A stretch of DNA of 64,000 nucleotides, taken from the NCBI GenBank assembly GCA_949317995.1, contig OX439047.1, positions 48,433,505-48,497,504 of the forward strand. The letters are read 5' to 3'. Made by a program: the position numbers and the translations under genes. Below are positions 48,972 through 60,786 of the stretch, one piece after another. The notes below the pieces were generated by a model. The model did not search any database. It was not told the origin of the DNA and saw only the letters and a list, made by a program, of their open reading frames with translations. Position 1 is the first letter of the stretch. Every line of letters starts with the position of its first letter. This DNA is from Acholoe squamosa. Taxonomy: Eukaryota > Annelida > Polychaeta > Phyllodocida > Polynoidae.

Positions 48972-49758
48972 GTGAGTGCTTTCTTTTAACATCACGATAT
49001 CAAAATTGTCACACTTGAAGTCTTGAACTGGTTGAGGTTATTATGTTCACTGAAGTGTACAGTATAAATCACCAATTATTTGTGAGTTGCTTGCTGGTGC
49101 TGTTTCCATGCGTCATCATAACAGCAAATAAGCATGCATTCCAGAAGAATTGTGTTGATAGCAAAATGAAAGTGGAAATCAATACTTGTTTATAGAGGCG
49201 AAGGTTCATGACATTGGACTGAGTAGGGCAGAGGGGCAGTGAGGTAACCCTCCGTCAGGAGACCATTTCTTAATAGACTACGACTGCTTACTTTCAAGGC
49301 GTAGTGGGACCCCTAATTTAATGACAATACAGCCCAATTGTATTGGTCATGTAGTACCAAAATGCTATGTGATTGCTACATAAGTTCTGATCATACTGAG
49401 AAGTCTTAGGGTTTACCTACGATCACTGGCATTAACGTTTTGGTTCTGAATATGTCGTAGTGGCTGTATGCAGTCGTAGTGCCTTAGAAAATAGCCTCCA
49501 GACCCATTCTCATGGACCTCTGCATATTCCGTGTTATTTTATTTGGCAGTGTAAAACAATTCATTCACTTTGCATGAATAATCGATCTTATCCTAGTTAT
49601 ATGGTCATTTGGGATTCTGTAAATAGCTGTGAGATACAGGGCGAAGTTATCTCATGGGGCGTTAGATACGGACCTACAGTATTAGACCCATAGGACTGTT
49701 ATATTCAACAATACATTAAATATGATCCATGGCATTACAGTCTGTCAAGCCAGCTTTC
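48972..49758. other. Probable downstream intron of the CNG gene
   Basis: The stretch begins GTGAGTGC. The expected next exon would start by completing the glycine codon and continue Asp-Ile/Val-Gly; no such sequence with an acceptor was seen here or further downstream. Confidence 0.5.
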
Positions 49759-50254
49759 CGAACAGACATCATGTGCCTCTAGCTCGCACCACTGATCTTA
49801 TCTTGGCCATAACGCTATGGGGAATAAAATCACTGGTAGTGCTATAGGCAGGTGATCCCAATCAGGCTGCTGCTAGAGGCATGTGATCTCCGCGGGCCTC
49901 ATTTTGAGGCTTAACTAGGTCAAGAGGTCATGACGTCACATGCAGTGATGACGACAAACTGGCAGCCAACTCTGGCCGCCGGTTGGTCGTCATCACAGTG
50001 ATAGTAGAATTGCAAAGATTAGGGATCAATAGTGATCCAAACATCATGCTCCAAGCTCTACTAGAACTACTGTCCCTATGCCATCCGTCAGTGACTGACG
50101 GCCGTCAGTTGGCCATGAATATTATTCAGGGTTTATTGTGTATTTAAAGATAAAATCACCTGCCTATAGCACTACCAGTGATTTTATTCCCCATAGCATT
50201 ACGGCCAAGATAAGATCTGTGGTGTGAGCTAGAGGCACGTGATGTCATGTTCAG
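49759..50254. mobile_element. MITE with about 98-bp inverted ends
   Basis: The arms 49759-49856 and 50155-50254 are inverted copies, both containing CTTATCTTGGCC and TCACTGGTAGTGCTATAGGC or their complements. The middle holds a further palindrome (49945-49996, GTGATGACGAC / GTCGTCATCAC) and CCGTCAGTGACTGACGG near 50086. No coding frame was found. Confidence 0.85.
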
Positions 50255-50612
50255 AGGGGACATCTAGCTATATTGCTGCTCCATATTGTGTGACATTAGG
50301 CCAAATGAAATTAGGCCTAAAAAAATTTGTGGCTTGCGAAATTCCTGAGCCATTCTTGAGATCTAGACTAGAGAACTTTCTAGAGTATAAGATGTTATAG
50401 CGTGTCCAAATTACAAAGGAAATCAAGTTCTCTATTCTTGTTGTATTCACAAGTCGGGACTCGAGAAACTCCTGCGAAATTCTCGAGATCTTCTTCAGTG
50501 GGAGTGCAACATAGTCTGCCGACTGTGGGCGATGCAAAGCCAATCATCTTCAGGGCTCTCTTTCATTGAACAATTATCAAACCACAATAACCCATGCATC
50601 CTCAGCCTTTAA

Positions 50613-50702
50613 AACCCATAATCCACTTGGCCTCTGTAGCGCAATTGAGCCATACATTTCCTATATAAATTTCTACAACAGAGGCTTAGTGGCCTATGGG
50701 TC
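50613..50702. repeat. Short palindromic element, copy 1
   Basis: ACCCATAATCCACTTGGCC pairs with GGCTTAGTGGCCTATGGGT around a centre containing GAGCCATACATTTC. Confidence 0.75.
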
Positions 50703-50892
50703 TAAGAACAACATTGTGCCTCAAAGACATATCCATTGCCGCCATAATGCGCCCACACATTGCTGGCCGGTTCCTGTCAGGCACGTCATAAACAGCATAT
50801 ACCTATATAGTGCATAGATACTGCAAGAATGAGCTTCTCAACAGTGATGCAATACCAATGCTTTGTCACAACGGCAAAATAGCTGTTGCTAA

Positions 50893-50982
50893 CACCCATA
50901 GTCAACTAGGCCTCTGTCGCAGAAATTTATATAAGAACTGTTTGGCTCAATCACGCGACAGAGGCCAAGTGGACTATGGGTT
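50893..50982. repeat. Short palindromic element, copy 2 (inverted centre)
   Basis: CCATAGTCAACTAGGCC pairs with GGCCAAGTGGACTATGG. The centre is the reverse complement of that in copy 1 at 50613-50702, so the two lie in opposite orientation 190 bp apart. Confidence 0.75.
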
Positions 50983-51416
50983 CTAAATTTAAGTGACAAA
51001 TTTCCCTGTTGCACTACCTTGTATCTGCTTAAGTATGATACCATTCAATTCGATTGAGGTACTGATTGTTGTCCCACGGTATACTTTTCAAAGCACAGAC
51101 TAAGGCACAGCCATCAATGTGTTCGTATGATGAATGTACACTACATAATCAGGGTAGTCCTAGAGATAATGCTGCATCTGTAAACATATTGGGTCTACAG
51201 GTGCAGCATTATGTGCTAAATCTTACATCATAATGTGACACTATACACACATATGGAGCAGGATGCCATTCCCTAACATACTACGACTTCACCCTCCAAG
51301 TCGTACCAAATGGACACAGGAAAAGCATTGACTCTTCAAGTTGTATGGCTGCATTAAGAAATGACCTCCTGATTTCCATATCGTATGCAGACCAGCTATG
51401 GGCCATACAATGCAAA
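50983..51416. other. No gene seen; fragment of TTCTTAA-type repeat
   Basis: TACTACGACTT...CCAAGTCGTACC near 51278-51310 is a small inverted pair. Similar words occur at 6173-6190 and 49278-49305. Confidence 0.35.
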
Positions 51417-51760
51417 AATAGTGTTTAGATTTTAAACATGTTTAGGTCTAAACACGTTTAAAACCTAAACATATAGGTCAGTTAGGTGTCTCATCGACTA
51501 CACATTTAGGAAATGAGCACTTTTATTCTAACTACATAAACATTTACGCTAAACATGTTTAGATGTTTAGAGTTGAGACAGTTGAATAATAGGTGTTTAG
51601 ATTTAAACATCAATATGTTTAGATACTTGGATGTTGAATCCACACCAGGTAGCAGCACTACCTATGAATGGAATCTGTGCACAGTTATAATCAATTGTTG
51701 TGACAAATGTCCCCAAATCCCATGTTTATCATGGTTTCATTTCATAGAATGTCATGTGAA
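51417..51760. repeat. TGTTTAG/CTAAACA repeat, diverged copy
   Basis: It has runs of TGTTTAG and CTAAACA. After ATACTTGG it shares AATCCA, CACCAGGT and CTACCTATGA with the copy at 63134-63380, in the same order. Confidence 0.6.
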
Positions 51761-52063
51761 TAGAAAGGGCAATAGAAAATTGACTAGATTCACCTTATGC
51801 CACCATCATTAGCATAAAATAATCAATAAGCTCCATGTCTGAAACCTATTTGATGTTATTCTGGAATAGATAAGGCAATGTCCTTCCTGCCAAGCTGTTG
51901 TTCTTTCTCAAGTCTCTCATTCTGAGGCAGTGTGTAATACATGTACATGTATATGGCTGTGGCTGATATCTCTGGAGACTTTGACAAGTAAATACCTGCT
52001 GATGTCCTCCCCCCAGTAAATGAGAAAACAAACAAAATATATCTCTGTTGTTGTGGTGCCACC

Positions 52064-52140
52064 GTTGCTTAGTGACGCTGCCTAGTGAAGTGACATTGCC
52101 AAGTAACATGACGTTGCCTAGTAATGTGACGTCGCTGCCA
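52064..52140 (+). repeat. Short tandem repeat, about 27-29 bp
   Basis: GTTGCTTAGTGACG, CTGCCTAGTGAAGTGAC, TTGCCAAGTAACATGACG and TTGCCTAGTAATGTGACG are four diverged units. Confidence 0.7.
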
Positions 52141-53880
52141 AAACTGCAACATCACAGCCTATTCTCTCGGAGGTTTGAGTTTTGTGAATATCTCTGGAAC
52201 TATACATCAGATCTTGATCTATGACCCCTCAAATTGAAGATTGTGATGCATACAATACAGATTAACAAAGATTACGAATGTTCTACTAACACTGTTTCTG
52301 CTATACGTGCTAAGATGGCCGTTCTTTTTGGGGCAAGATACAAAATGGTGGAAATTAAAACTTATTTAACGATTTCGAGGCTATAAAACATTTCAACAAA
52401 GTATATGACAAAAAGAAAAGATTTAGGATGAAATCTTGGAATCAGTCAAGTAGAGAAAAACTTTAGAATACTGAAAATATTTTTGTTGAAATGTGTATAT
52501 ACCAAGTCGAGTTAGCTGGCACTTTCCTCACTGCTTCACAGCCTGAAAATTTTGCTTCATCTGTTGCCTCAAGGGTGTTGCAGGCTAAAGTAGTAAAAAA
52601 AAAATCGTAGTTCATGACCAGCGACCAAATAACCCATTTTTATATATAGCGTAATAATAAGTTAGATTGTGCTGCTCATCATAATTTCAATTTTTAGCAA
52701 TATCGGTATTATTCTATCCTCAATCTATATATTTGATGCCATACCTACTGAGTGAAGCTTTTCTTTCTCTCTTTTTTCTTTCTTTTATTATTATTAATTT
52801 TTTTATTATTTTAATTTTACAAAGACATGATGTCACGTATGGTTATTGCTGGGTTTCAGTGCGCAGCGAAACACCTATAGAGACAACAGTGTTTTGTCAT
52901 GAAAAGCACTTTTAGCAGTACAGGTACAGTGTGTGTAAGGCACAACCGTCAATATATCTGTATTCTGAATGTACATCACCAATATCTAAAGATGCAGCAT
53001 TAATATGTACATAAAATTTGCAACTATGCACGGCTGATAACATTTAATGAAAACATCTGGTTTTGTCCACACTGTACGACACACATCTTCTCCAAATCTA
53101 TAAAGTATAATCCTCCAGTCCCTAACATCCAGTAAACTTCTCATCCACCCTACACCATGGGAGCATTACGTAGTATATGGCCGTTATATAGGTGTGTAGC
53201 GGGTGGTTTCCATCAGCTGCCAGTATTACGATTTGCTCTCACAGACCCAAGGGACAAATGTGATGGGCTGAAGGTAGAGAGTTCCGCTTCGATTGGTACC
53301 CGTCGTAAAATAACATTGCTCCCACAGACTGGAGTCTTACGACCTTGGGGGACGCCGGGGACCAGTGAAGGTGGTAGGGGAGTAAGAGTGCCGAGGGGAC
53401 TATGTAGAGGTTATGGCAGCAGCAATCGCCTGTTGTAGCCACGCCAACATTGCCCAATAACATTAACAAGCTCAAGGGAGACGGAGTTAATGGGTAGGGA
53501 GAGGGGGAGGGAGTGGGAGGGGTATCAGGGATAGGATTAGATGAGAGTGATCCAGGAAAATATGTTAGGGGAGACCAGAGGGGGAAGGAAGGCAGTGAGA
53601 TAAAGGGCAGCTGGACTGAAGGTGCCAAGTGTCTATCACAGTTCAACTCCATCAATAGGGAGTTTAAGATATGGACGTTTATACCACGATTCTGGCACTT
53701 CCGGTGGTTTTATATGCAGTTTAGCCGTGCATTATTCTGCATATACCACACATGTGCATTTTTGGAATTTTTGGTATATACTTTTTTTAGGTCAAGTTGG
53801 ACTTTTTTTGGAATATTTTGGGAAATGTGTGGCAGACATACAAATTCAATCTGCCCATCATTTCAATGTGAAAAATCGTA
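52141..53880. other. No supported gene
   Basis: Poly-A/T-rich tracts lie at 52596 and 52790-52815. A G-rich stretch lies at 53490-53600. Open frames on both strands have no recognisable motifs. Confidence 0.35.
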
Positions 53881-53941
53881 GGAGAATTGAACCCCGGCCA
53901 CAGTGGAGGTAGGCGAAGGCCTTAGCCATACCGCCACACTG
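53881..53941 (-). repeat. tRNA-like sequence (SINE head or pseudo-tRNA)
   Basis: On the minus strand TGGCGGTATGGCTAAGG (A-box-like) is followed by GGGGTTCAATTCTCC (B-box-like T arm). The remaining stems are poor. Confidence 0.4.
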
Positions 53942-53999
53942 AACAGTGACAAAACCCAATGCGAAAGTAAATAACTTCTAACCTGGGGTCCTTGTCCTA

Positions 54000-54540
54000 T
54001 GTTTACACTCAGTTTTCGTCTTGATTCCAAGCTTGTCATGTTATAATATTGAAATCCCAAGAAGTATTCGATCCATAGACAAGGAATGCGTGCTAATTTT
54101 CTCCATTTTCCTCGATATAAATAAGAATCCATTGATTTTTCCATCGTAAGTGAGTCGCGGTCCGGCCATTCCCACCCGCCTCCTTGCTCAGCAAAAGTGT
54201 GTCAGTGGCCCGGATGTAGATATGAGGAAGACACCAAAAATTTCGGACCGTTTTGGAAAATCAATGGATTCTTATTTATTTTGAATATATTGGACATAAT
54301 ACGTATGGAGGGATCATCTAGACTATCTAAGGATATGAACCTGTTAATTTCCCGATTTGTCATGGTTGGATTCCATACGAAAAGTGTGTGTAAACATGGC
54401 GGTTCATCTCTCGGCAAGGAACAAAAACAATGGCTTCGCACAGAGCGGCCACGGGCCATATCGCTTGCTTTTACAAAATGTCTTCTCGTGGCTATATTCT
54501 GTGGATATCAGGTAAGAAATTAATACAAAATAGAGGAAAT
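54000..54540 (+). mobile_element. Dispersed repeat, copy 2
   Basis: It aligns with the minus strand of 165-700 through most of its length, including the AAATAAGAATCCATTGATTTT blocks in both orientations (54117 and 54258) and the ending ATATCAG/GTAAGAAATT at about 54510. Copy 1's 169-codon frame is broken here. Direct and inverted internal similarity suggests the family arose from a palindromic unit. Confidence 0.6.
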
Positions 54541-54556
54541 CGTGGTATAAACCTAT

Positions 54557-54669
54557 TAGGTCATGGATATTGCAGCCCACGGGCTGTACATGCTGTATAT
54601 ACCCTCGCCGCTCCACGGCTTGGGTATATACAGCATGTATGGCCCTAGGGCTGCAATATCCATGATCTA
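54557..54669. repeat. Palindromic repeat, arms about 48 bp
   Basis: CATGGATATTGCAGCCC and TACATGCTGTATATACCC on the left pair with their complements on the right. The loop is TCGCCGCTCCACGGCTT. It occupies the same position relative to the preceding repeat as the unrelated palindrome at 46-129 does in copy 1. Confidence 0.8.
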
Positions 54670-55999
54670 TTAGCTTAGTACTGTGTACTGGTACAACAAC
54701 GTGTAACGTCATAGGTCAGGTGGGGGTATTCCCACCTACAAGTTAGTATATAACTTCTAGGCTTGAAGTTTTGGACCTGTAACCCTCTCTTTAAAGTAAC
54801 TACTAGAATATCTAGGAAGATTGTAATTATATTTAACTTATTTATTTCCATAAAGGGAATAACTAAAGACACATGAGTGTCAGGTTTATGTGCAGCATTG
54901 TGAGGTGGTAAATGTTGGTAGGGTAACTATATCACACTGTAATTACTCAATCAATGAACCCTAATACTCAGTGCTGTTTCTGTACTTCAGTACCTGTACA
55001 TGGCCCACATATAGAGGGATTTCTTAACCACATCACCTTAACTTGTACTGGACCTAGTACTTCTAGACCTTGCTGTATCTGTACAAGTACGCGTTCTCAA
55101 ATCTTAAACTCTCTATTATGTTTTGACGGCAGAGAAAATAGCAGAGATCTGCCTCAGGTTATCCGTGTTAGAATACAACCAGTACGAGCCCTTTATGGGA
55201 CAATATGGGGGATCCCAGTAGGCAGTGCCAGGAAAGATATACCCAAGTACAGAAAGATATCAAAATTCAAGACTTCATCAGCTGGCATATCAATTATTAA
55301 CAATTTGGTTATATGGTATGATGAATCATAACTATTTAATATAACTTTATTCTGCAACAATCCCCAGGTATATACATTTGGGCCTATACCAACGCCACCA
55401 TCACCCAGCTATCCATTTCCTGCTCCATGTTTTACCTGAAGTATATCACGGCTTCCTGATATGCTGACAGCTGGCAGTCTGTAAGCACCCCATGACAGAC
55501 CAACACAGAAAGAAGATGGAGAGGAAATGTAACTCAATCTGCTTGATAGATACTGTAAGGGTGGGTTATCAACTTATCAGGTGTGCCTAGTATAAGGAAG
55601 AATAAAAGGTAAAGGTGGGGGATGGTACAACATGTAGATAGGAGATGCCTGTTCAGGAAGGCTATATGAGGAGGGAGATCACTATATCTATTGTGGTCTA
55701 GGACATATCACATTTTTCATTCTAAGTTTGAGCGAAGATGAAAAGGGTGTCACCCTGTGTATAAGGAGTCCCCACATATAAGCACCTAGACTTTGCAATG
55801 AATTCAAAAAAATGTAAAAATGTTGTCCAGTAATACTGAACCCTCTTGTACCCCGGCACTGTTGTCAGGGTTAGGTGGGAGTGTACAATACCAAAAGAAA
55901 AGTGTTGTTCCTCCCCTTGTGGGTACTAAATACGGGTCCGCGTGTAGGCCACGCATTATACTTGGGCTACTACAGTAGTGTAAGAGGTTGTACACCACC
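54670..55999. other. No supported gene
   Basis: A 125-codon plus-strand frame (54954-55331) is Cys/Thr/Arg-rich without a recognised domain, and its upstream and downstream splice signals are weak. Confidence 0.3.
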
Positions 56000-56118
56000 C
56001 TGTGTGAGTAGTATAGGGAATGGGCTCCTCTCGGTATAAGTAGTATAAGGAATGAATACTGAACAGTGTGAGTAGTATAGGGAATGGGTACCCTCCAGTG
56101 AGTAGTATTCCAGTCAAT

Positions 56119-56194
56119 ATACACCATGCAATTTACATCAATTTTTTTTTACATAGAGATCACATAAAAGTGATGTAAATTGCATAGCGTGTGA
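56119..56194. repeat. Hairpin within satellite, copy 1
   Basis: ACACCATGCAATTTACATCA pairs with TGATGTAAATTGCATAGCGT across a T-rich loop. Confidence 0.75.
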
Positions 56195-56300
56195 TGGCTG
56201 GCATAGAAAACTGTCCAGTGTAAGTAGTATAGGAAATGGACACTGCATAGTGTGAATAGTATAGGAAATGGACACTCTAGTAAGTAATATCCGAATCAAC

Positions 56301-56390
56301 ACACACCATGCAATTTACATAACTCCTTTAGTAAACCTGATGAGTTTTATGTAAAGATCACATTAAAATGAGGTAAATTGCATGGTGTAC
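56301..56390. repeat. Hairpin within satellite, copy 2
   Basis: ACACCATGCAATTTAC pairs with GTAAATTGCATGGTGT. It is related to the hairpin at 56119-56194. Confidence 0.75.
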
Positions 56391-58640
56391 ATTGGCTGGC
56401 ATAGGGCATGGACACTGTCCAGTGTGAGTAGTATAGGGAATGGACATTATCCAGTGTCAGTAGTATAGGTAATGGACATCATCCAGTGTGGGTAGTACAG
56501 GAAGTGGACATTATCCAGTGTGAGTAGTATAGGAAATGGACATTATCCAGTGTGAGTAGTATAGGAAATGGACATTATCCAGTGTGAATAGTATAGGAAA
56601 TGGACATTATCCAGTGTGAGTAGTATAGGAAATGGACATTATCCAGTGTGGGTACTACAGGAAGTGGACATTATCCAGTATGAGTAGTATAGGAAATGGA
56701 CATTATCCAGTGTGAGTAGTATAGGAAATGGACATTATCCAGTGTGGGTACTACAGGAAGTGGACATTATCCAGTATGAGTAGTATAGGAAATGGACATT
56801 ATCCAGTATGAGTAGTATAGGAAATGGACATTATCCAGTGTGAGTAGTATAGGAAATGGACATTATCCAGTGTGGGTACTACAGGAAGTGGACATTATCC
56901 AGTATGAGTAGTACAGGAAGTGGACATTATCCAGTGTGAGTAGTATAGGAAATGGACATTATCCAGTGTGAGTAGTATAGGAAATGGACATTATCCAGTG
57001 TGAATAGTATAGGAAATGGACATTATCCAGTGTGAGTAGTATAGGAAATGGACATTATCCAGTGTGGGTACTACAGGAAGTGGACATTATCCAGTATGAG
57101 CAGTATAGGAAATGGACATTATCCAGTGTAAGTAGTATAGATAATGGACATTATCCAGTGTGAGTAGTATAGAAAATGGACACTGTCCAGTGTGAGCAGG
57201 ACAAGAAATGGATATCATCCAGTGTGAGAAGAATAGGAAATGGACACTGTCCAGTGTGAGCAGTACAAGAAATGGATATTATCCAGTGTGGGTAGTACAG
57301 GAAGTGGACATTATCCAGTGTGAGTAGTATAGGAAATGGACACTGTCCAGTGTGAGCAGTGTAGGAAATGGACATTATCCAGTGTTAGTAGTATAAGAAA
57401 TGGATATTATCCAGTGTGAGTATTATAGAAAACGGGCACTGTCCAGTGTGAGTAGAATAGGAAATTGGCACTGTCCAGTATAAGTAGTATAGGAAATTGG
57501 CACTGTCCAGTGTGAGCAGTACAGGAAATGGGCATTACCCAGTGTGAGCATTATAGGAAACGCGTACTGTCCAGTGTGAGTAGAATAGGAAATGGTCACC
57601 ATCCAGTATGAGTAGTATAGGACATTGGTAGTGTCCAGTGTGAGTAGTACAGGAAATGGACACTGCTCAGTGTATGGATGCTGTCCAGTGTGTGTAGTAT
57701 AGGGAATAGACACTATCCAGTGTGAGTATTATAGGAAATAGATGTGTCCTATCCAGTGTGAGTAGTATAGGAAATGGACACTGTCTAGTGTGAGAAGTAT
57801 AGGAAATGGGCACTGTCCAGTGTGAGTAGTATAGGTAATGGGCACTATCCAGTGTGAGTAGTATAGCAAATGGGCGGGTCCTGTCCAGTGTGAGTACTAT
57901 AGGAAATGGACGTGTCCTGTCCAGTTTGAGTAGTATAGGAAAATGGACACTGTCCAGTGTTGGTAGTGTAGGGAATGGGCACTATCCAGTGGTAGTAGTA
58001 TAGGGAATGGGCGTGTCCTGTCCAATGTGAGAAGTTTAGGGAATGGGCGTGTCCTGTCCAGTGTGAGTAGTGTAGGGAATGGGTGTGTCCTGTCCAGTGT
58101 GAGTAGTATAGGGAATGGGCGTGTCCTGTCCAATGTGAGAAGTATAGGGAATGGGCGTGTCCTGTCCAGTGTGAGTAGTGTAGGGAATGGGTGTGTCCTG
58201 TCCAGTGTGAGTAGTATAGGGAATGGGCGTGTCCTGTCCAGTGTGAGTACTATAGGAAATGGACGTGTCCTGTTCAGTGTGAGTAGTATAGGGAATGGGC
58301 ACTGTCCAGTGTGGGTAGTATAGGGAATGGACACTGTCCAGTGTGAGTAGTATAGGGAATGGGCACTGTCCAGTGTGAGTAGTGTAGGGAATGGGTGTGT
58401 CCTGTCCTGTGTGAGTACTATAGGAAATGGACGTGTCCTGTCCAGTGTGAGTAGTATAGGTAATGGGCGGGTCCTGTCCAGTGTGAGTAGTATAGGGAAT
58501 GGGTGTGTCCTGTCCAGTGTGAGTAGTATAGGGAATGGGCGTGTCCTGTCCAGTGTGAGTAGTATAGGGAATGGGCACTGTCCAGTGTGGGTAGTATAGG
58601 GAATGGGCACTGTCCAGTGTGGGTAGTAAAGGGAATGGGC

Positions 58641-59125
58641 ACTATGAGCTTATATAGGTGACCCTTGCATTACCCGATACCCACGCCCCCTGCCCTCCCT
58701 CCTTTTCGACAGCAGCGTTCTTATATAACATCTAAATAAGCCATTCGCAACAAATCAGTGTAAAGTAAATTCGGTCATTCCTCATAGTCTGCCTACATCA
58801 GGGACTTACATGACATGAGTGTGTAACAGGAATATTGGGCGCCACCACAACACACGGGACGCCCAGACGGACGATATTGGCAACTGGAACCCCGAAAGGA
58901 AGAAGACAATAACCTTGAAGCAAAGTAAAAAGTAACAGGGCATGGGACCAGTTCCCTTGTTATTGAATGTCTCTGCTTTGATCTAAACTCGTTACAGAGG
59001 TCATGCGCCAGGAGTCAGGGGTCAAAACTGTTAAGCAGACGACAATCGTCTAGACGGCAGTGGCGCCATCTGACGGATGGTTGCTTCGGCACACTTTGTG
59101 ATTGTTTTTTTGACTAAACAGGAAA
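58641..59125. other. No supported gene
   Basis: Unique sequence that becomes richer in CpG towards 59040-59110 (GACGACAATCGTCTAGACGG). Confidence 0.3.
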
Positions 59126-59255
59126 TGACGTCACAATGGGGCTACCGACAGGCGACAAATCTGCAAATACAGTCTGCACTATTTAAGTGTGCTGCTTCTT
59201 ACTGTAACCTGCTCTCAATCTATCGCAGTATTTGAAGATAATTACGCCGTATAAG
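59126..59255 (+). promoter_or_regulatory. Possible core promoter and 5' leader exon
   Basis: A perfect CRE (TGACGTCA, 59126-59133) is followed by a TATTTAA box (59180). About 30 bp further on is a pyrimidine-rich start region, and then ACGCCGTATAAG/GTAAGA at 59255, a good donor. This order is what a TATA-driven promoter with a short noncoding first exon would look like. CCAAT boxes (ATTGG on the plus strand) lie downstream at 59339 and 59371. No coding exon further downstream was recognised. Confidence 0.3.
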
Positions 59256-59637
59256 GTAAGAACGAGGCTGTTGTGTCTCCCAACACTACACTCCTAATGA
59301 CCCAGGTCTGTCGTTTTTGCCGCCTCTTGGGGGCTCGGATTGGTCATGTGATACAATGTTGACAATCTGATTGGCCAGTGAGATTTTAAGGTCAGTGAAA
59401 AACCGCTAATTTTTGGTTCCAACAGCATTATATTGTTTTACATTTAATTCTGACTGACCATATCACGGTTGTCCTAATATAAAAAAGGTTAGATAGAAAA
59501 TGGGTTCAAGCTTCAGCTTGTCCCTTGGTGCTCATAGTTGGAATTCAAGATGGCCACCCCCCCCCCCATGTCAATGGGTGAGTATCAAAACAAAAGATTG
59601 TCAGTAGTTTTATACCCCAACACTGTAAAGACACTAT

Positions 59638-60150
59638 TGCACTGAAAACCCTGCAGATCTTTAAACTCGTCAGATTGAGGACCTAGAGTCGTCGGAAGAG
59701 GTATAGACAGGGGGCAGCACCTTACAGGTAGTGAATTCCCTCAGTATACCTCTCCCCAGTATGAGTCTATGGCATTCTGTTGACAATATGTAACATACTC
59801 CCAAGGTGGCAGGTATGTGCCACTCATGTTTGATGATCAGGCCTTCAGTCTTCAACTGAAGGTCTTCACCACTGAGGACTTTAGGTGCTCAAGTTGACAA
59901 TACCCAAATCTACAGCTTTAGGTACTCAGATTGAGGACCCAAGGTAGTGAGCTCCAAGGTTGTCACTCTAACAACCTTATGTAATCAGTTTGACTACCTT
60001 GGGTAAGTGTCTTGACCTAAACCCATTAGGTTGACTACCCTGGGTGCTAAATCTGAGTACCTAAGGTTGTAGTTTTGGGTATCGTCAGTCTGACGACCTT
60101 GGTGCTTTCAGTGTGGTCGTATGTGTTGTGGTCTGACTTGTTTCAGTGCA
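59638..60150. repeat. Imperfect foldback repeat, about 510 bp
   Basis: The ends TGCACTGAAA (59638) and TTTCAGTGCA (60141) are exact complements. Inside, GACAATACCCAAA...TTAGGTACTCAGATT (about 59897-59935) pairs with AATCTGAGTACCTAAGG...TTTTGGGTATCGTC (about 60049-60087). Words such as ACCTTGGGT are also repeated in the middle. Confidence 0.7.
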
Positions 60151-60676
60151 CAGTCATACTGTGTTTATATACATGACATCCCTTTTGGCAAAAAAGTGTG
60201 AGCGGTATTACGCCGTATAATTATCATTGGGCATTCAATAAGACACCGTGAAAAGGGGACAAACACAGAAATACAAAGTTTGGAAATCTTGTTATTTAAT
60301 TTCTAGTATTACATGCTGCATTTGTAAATATGAACTAGATACAGCTATGAGTTTCTCAAGTTACGATATATAACTACCCGTAGTGAAAATGGAAAAGATG
60401 TGCAATAGCTATTGGACTGTGTTCTTCAGCTGATTTTCAAGGAGGGCTAAGTCTGTTCTAAGTTTAAGAAACCTCTGTGGAAAATATCATGTTGACAGCA
60501 GACAGGATAACATGATCCCACCACTTGTCAAATGTCAAGTGGTGGGAAGGGGGCCTTATAAACATGATGAAGCATATCAGCATTCCAATCGTTTTATTCA
60601 GGCCCTGCATTATACTGCAGAATTGACCGACCAACCATCCCTGGCCCAATTTAGCAAATGACTGGTCCCTATCCCT
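60151..60676. other. No gene seen
   Basis: AT-rich unique sequence. Confidence 0.35.
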
Positions 60677-60786
60677 GACCAGTAGGTCCACCTACCTGGG
60701 TAGTGTCAATGTGACCAGTAGATCCATCTACCTGGGTAGTGTCAATGTGACCAGTAGATCCATCTACCTGGGTAGTGTCAATGGAC
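60677..60786 (+). repeat. 36-bp tandem repeat, three units
   Basis: GACCAGTAG(A/G)TCCA(T/C)CTACC plus TGGGTAGTGTCAATG(T/G) recurs three times at 36-bp spacing. Confidence 0.9.

Larger units (their letters stand above)
56000..58640 (+). repeat. 2.6-kb minisatellite with 32-bp and 36-bp units
   Basis: The unit GTGAGTAGTATAGGAAATGG plus ACATTATCCAGT (32 bp) dominates 56400-57420. A 36-bp variant with GGGCGTGTCCTGTCCAGT dominates 57860-58560. The 36-bp unit is a multiple of three and lacks stops in several frames, so it creates long repetitive frames on both strands (up to 237 codons at 57897-58610). These are artefacts. Two small hairpins interrupt the 5' end. Confidence 0.95.

Noticed and set aside
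57897..58610. 237-codon repetitive minus-strand frame with a 12-residue unit
   Set aside because: It is produced by the 36-bp satellite; overlapping frames on the other strand and in another phase are equally open.
56000..58640. CRISPR-like regular repeats
   Set aside because: The units are contiguous 32/36-bp tandem repeats without unique spacers.
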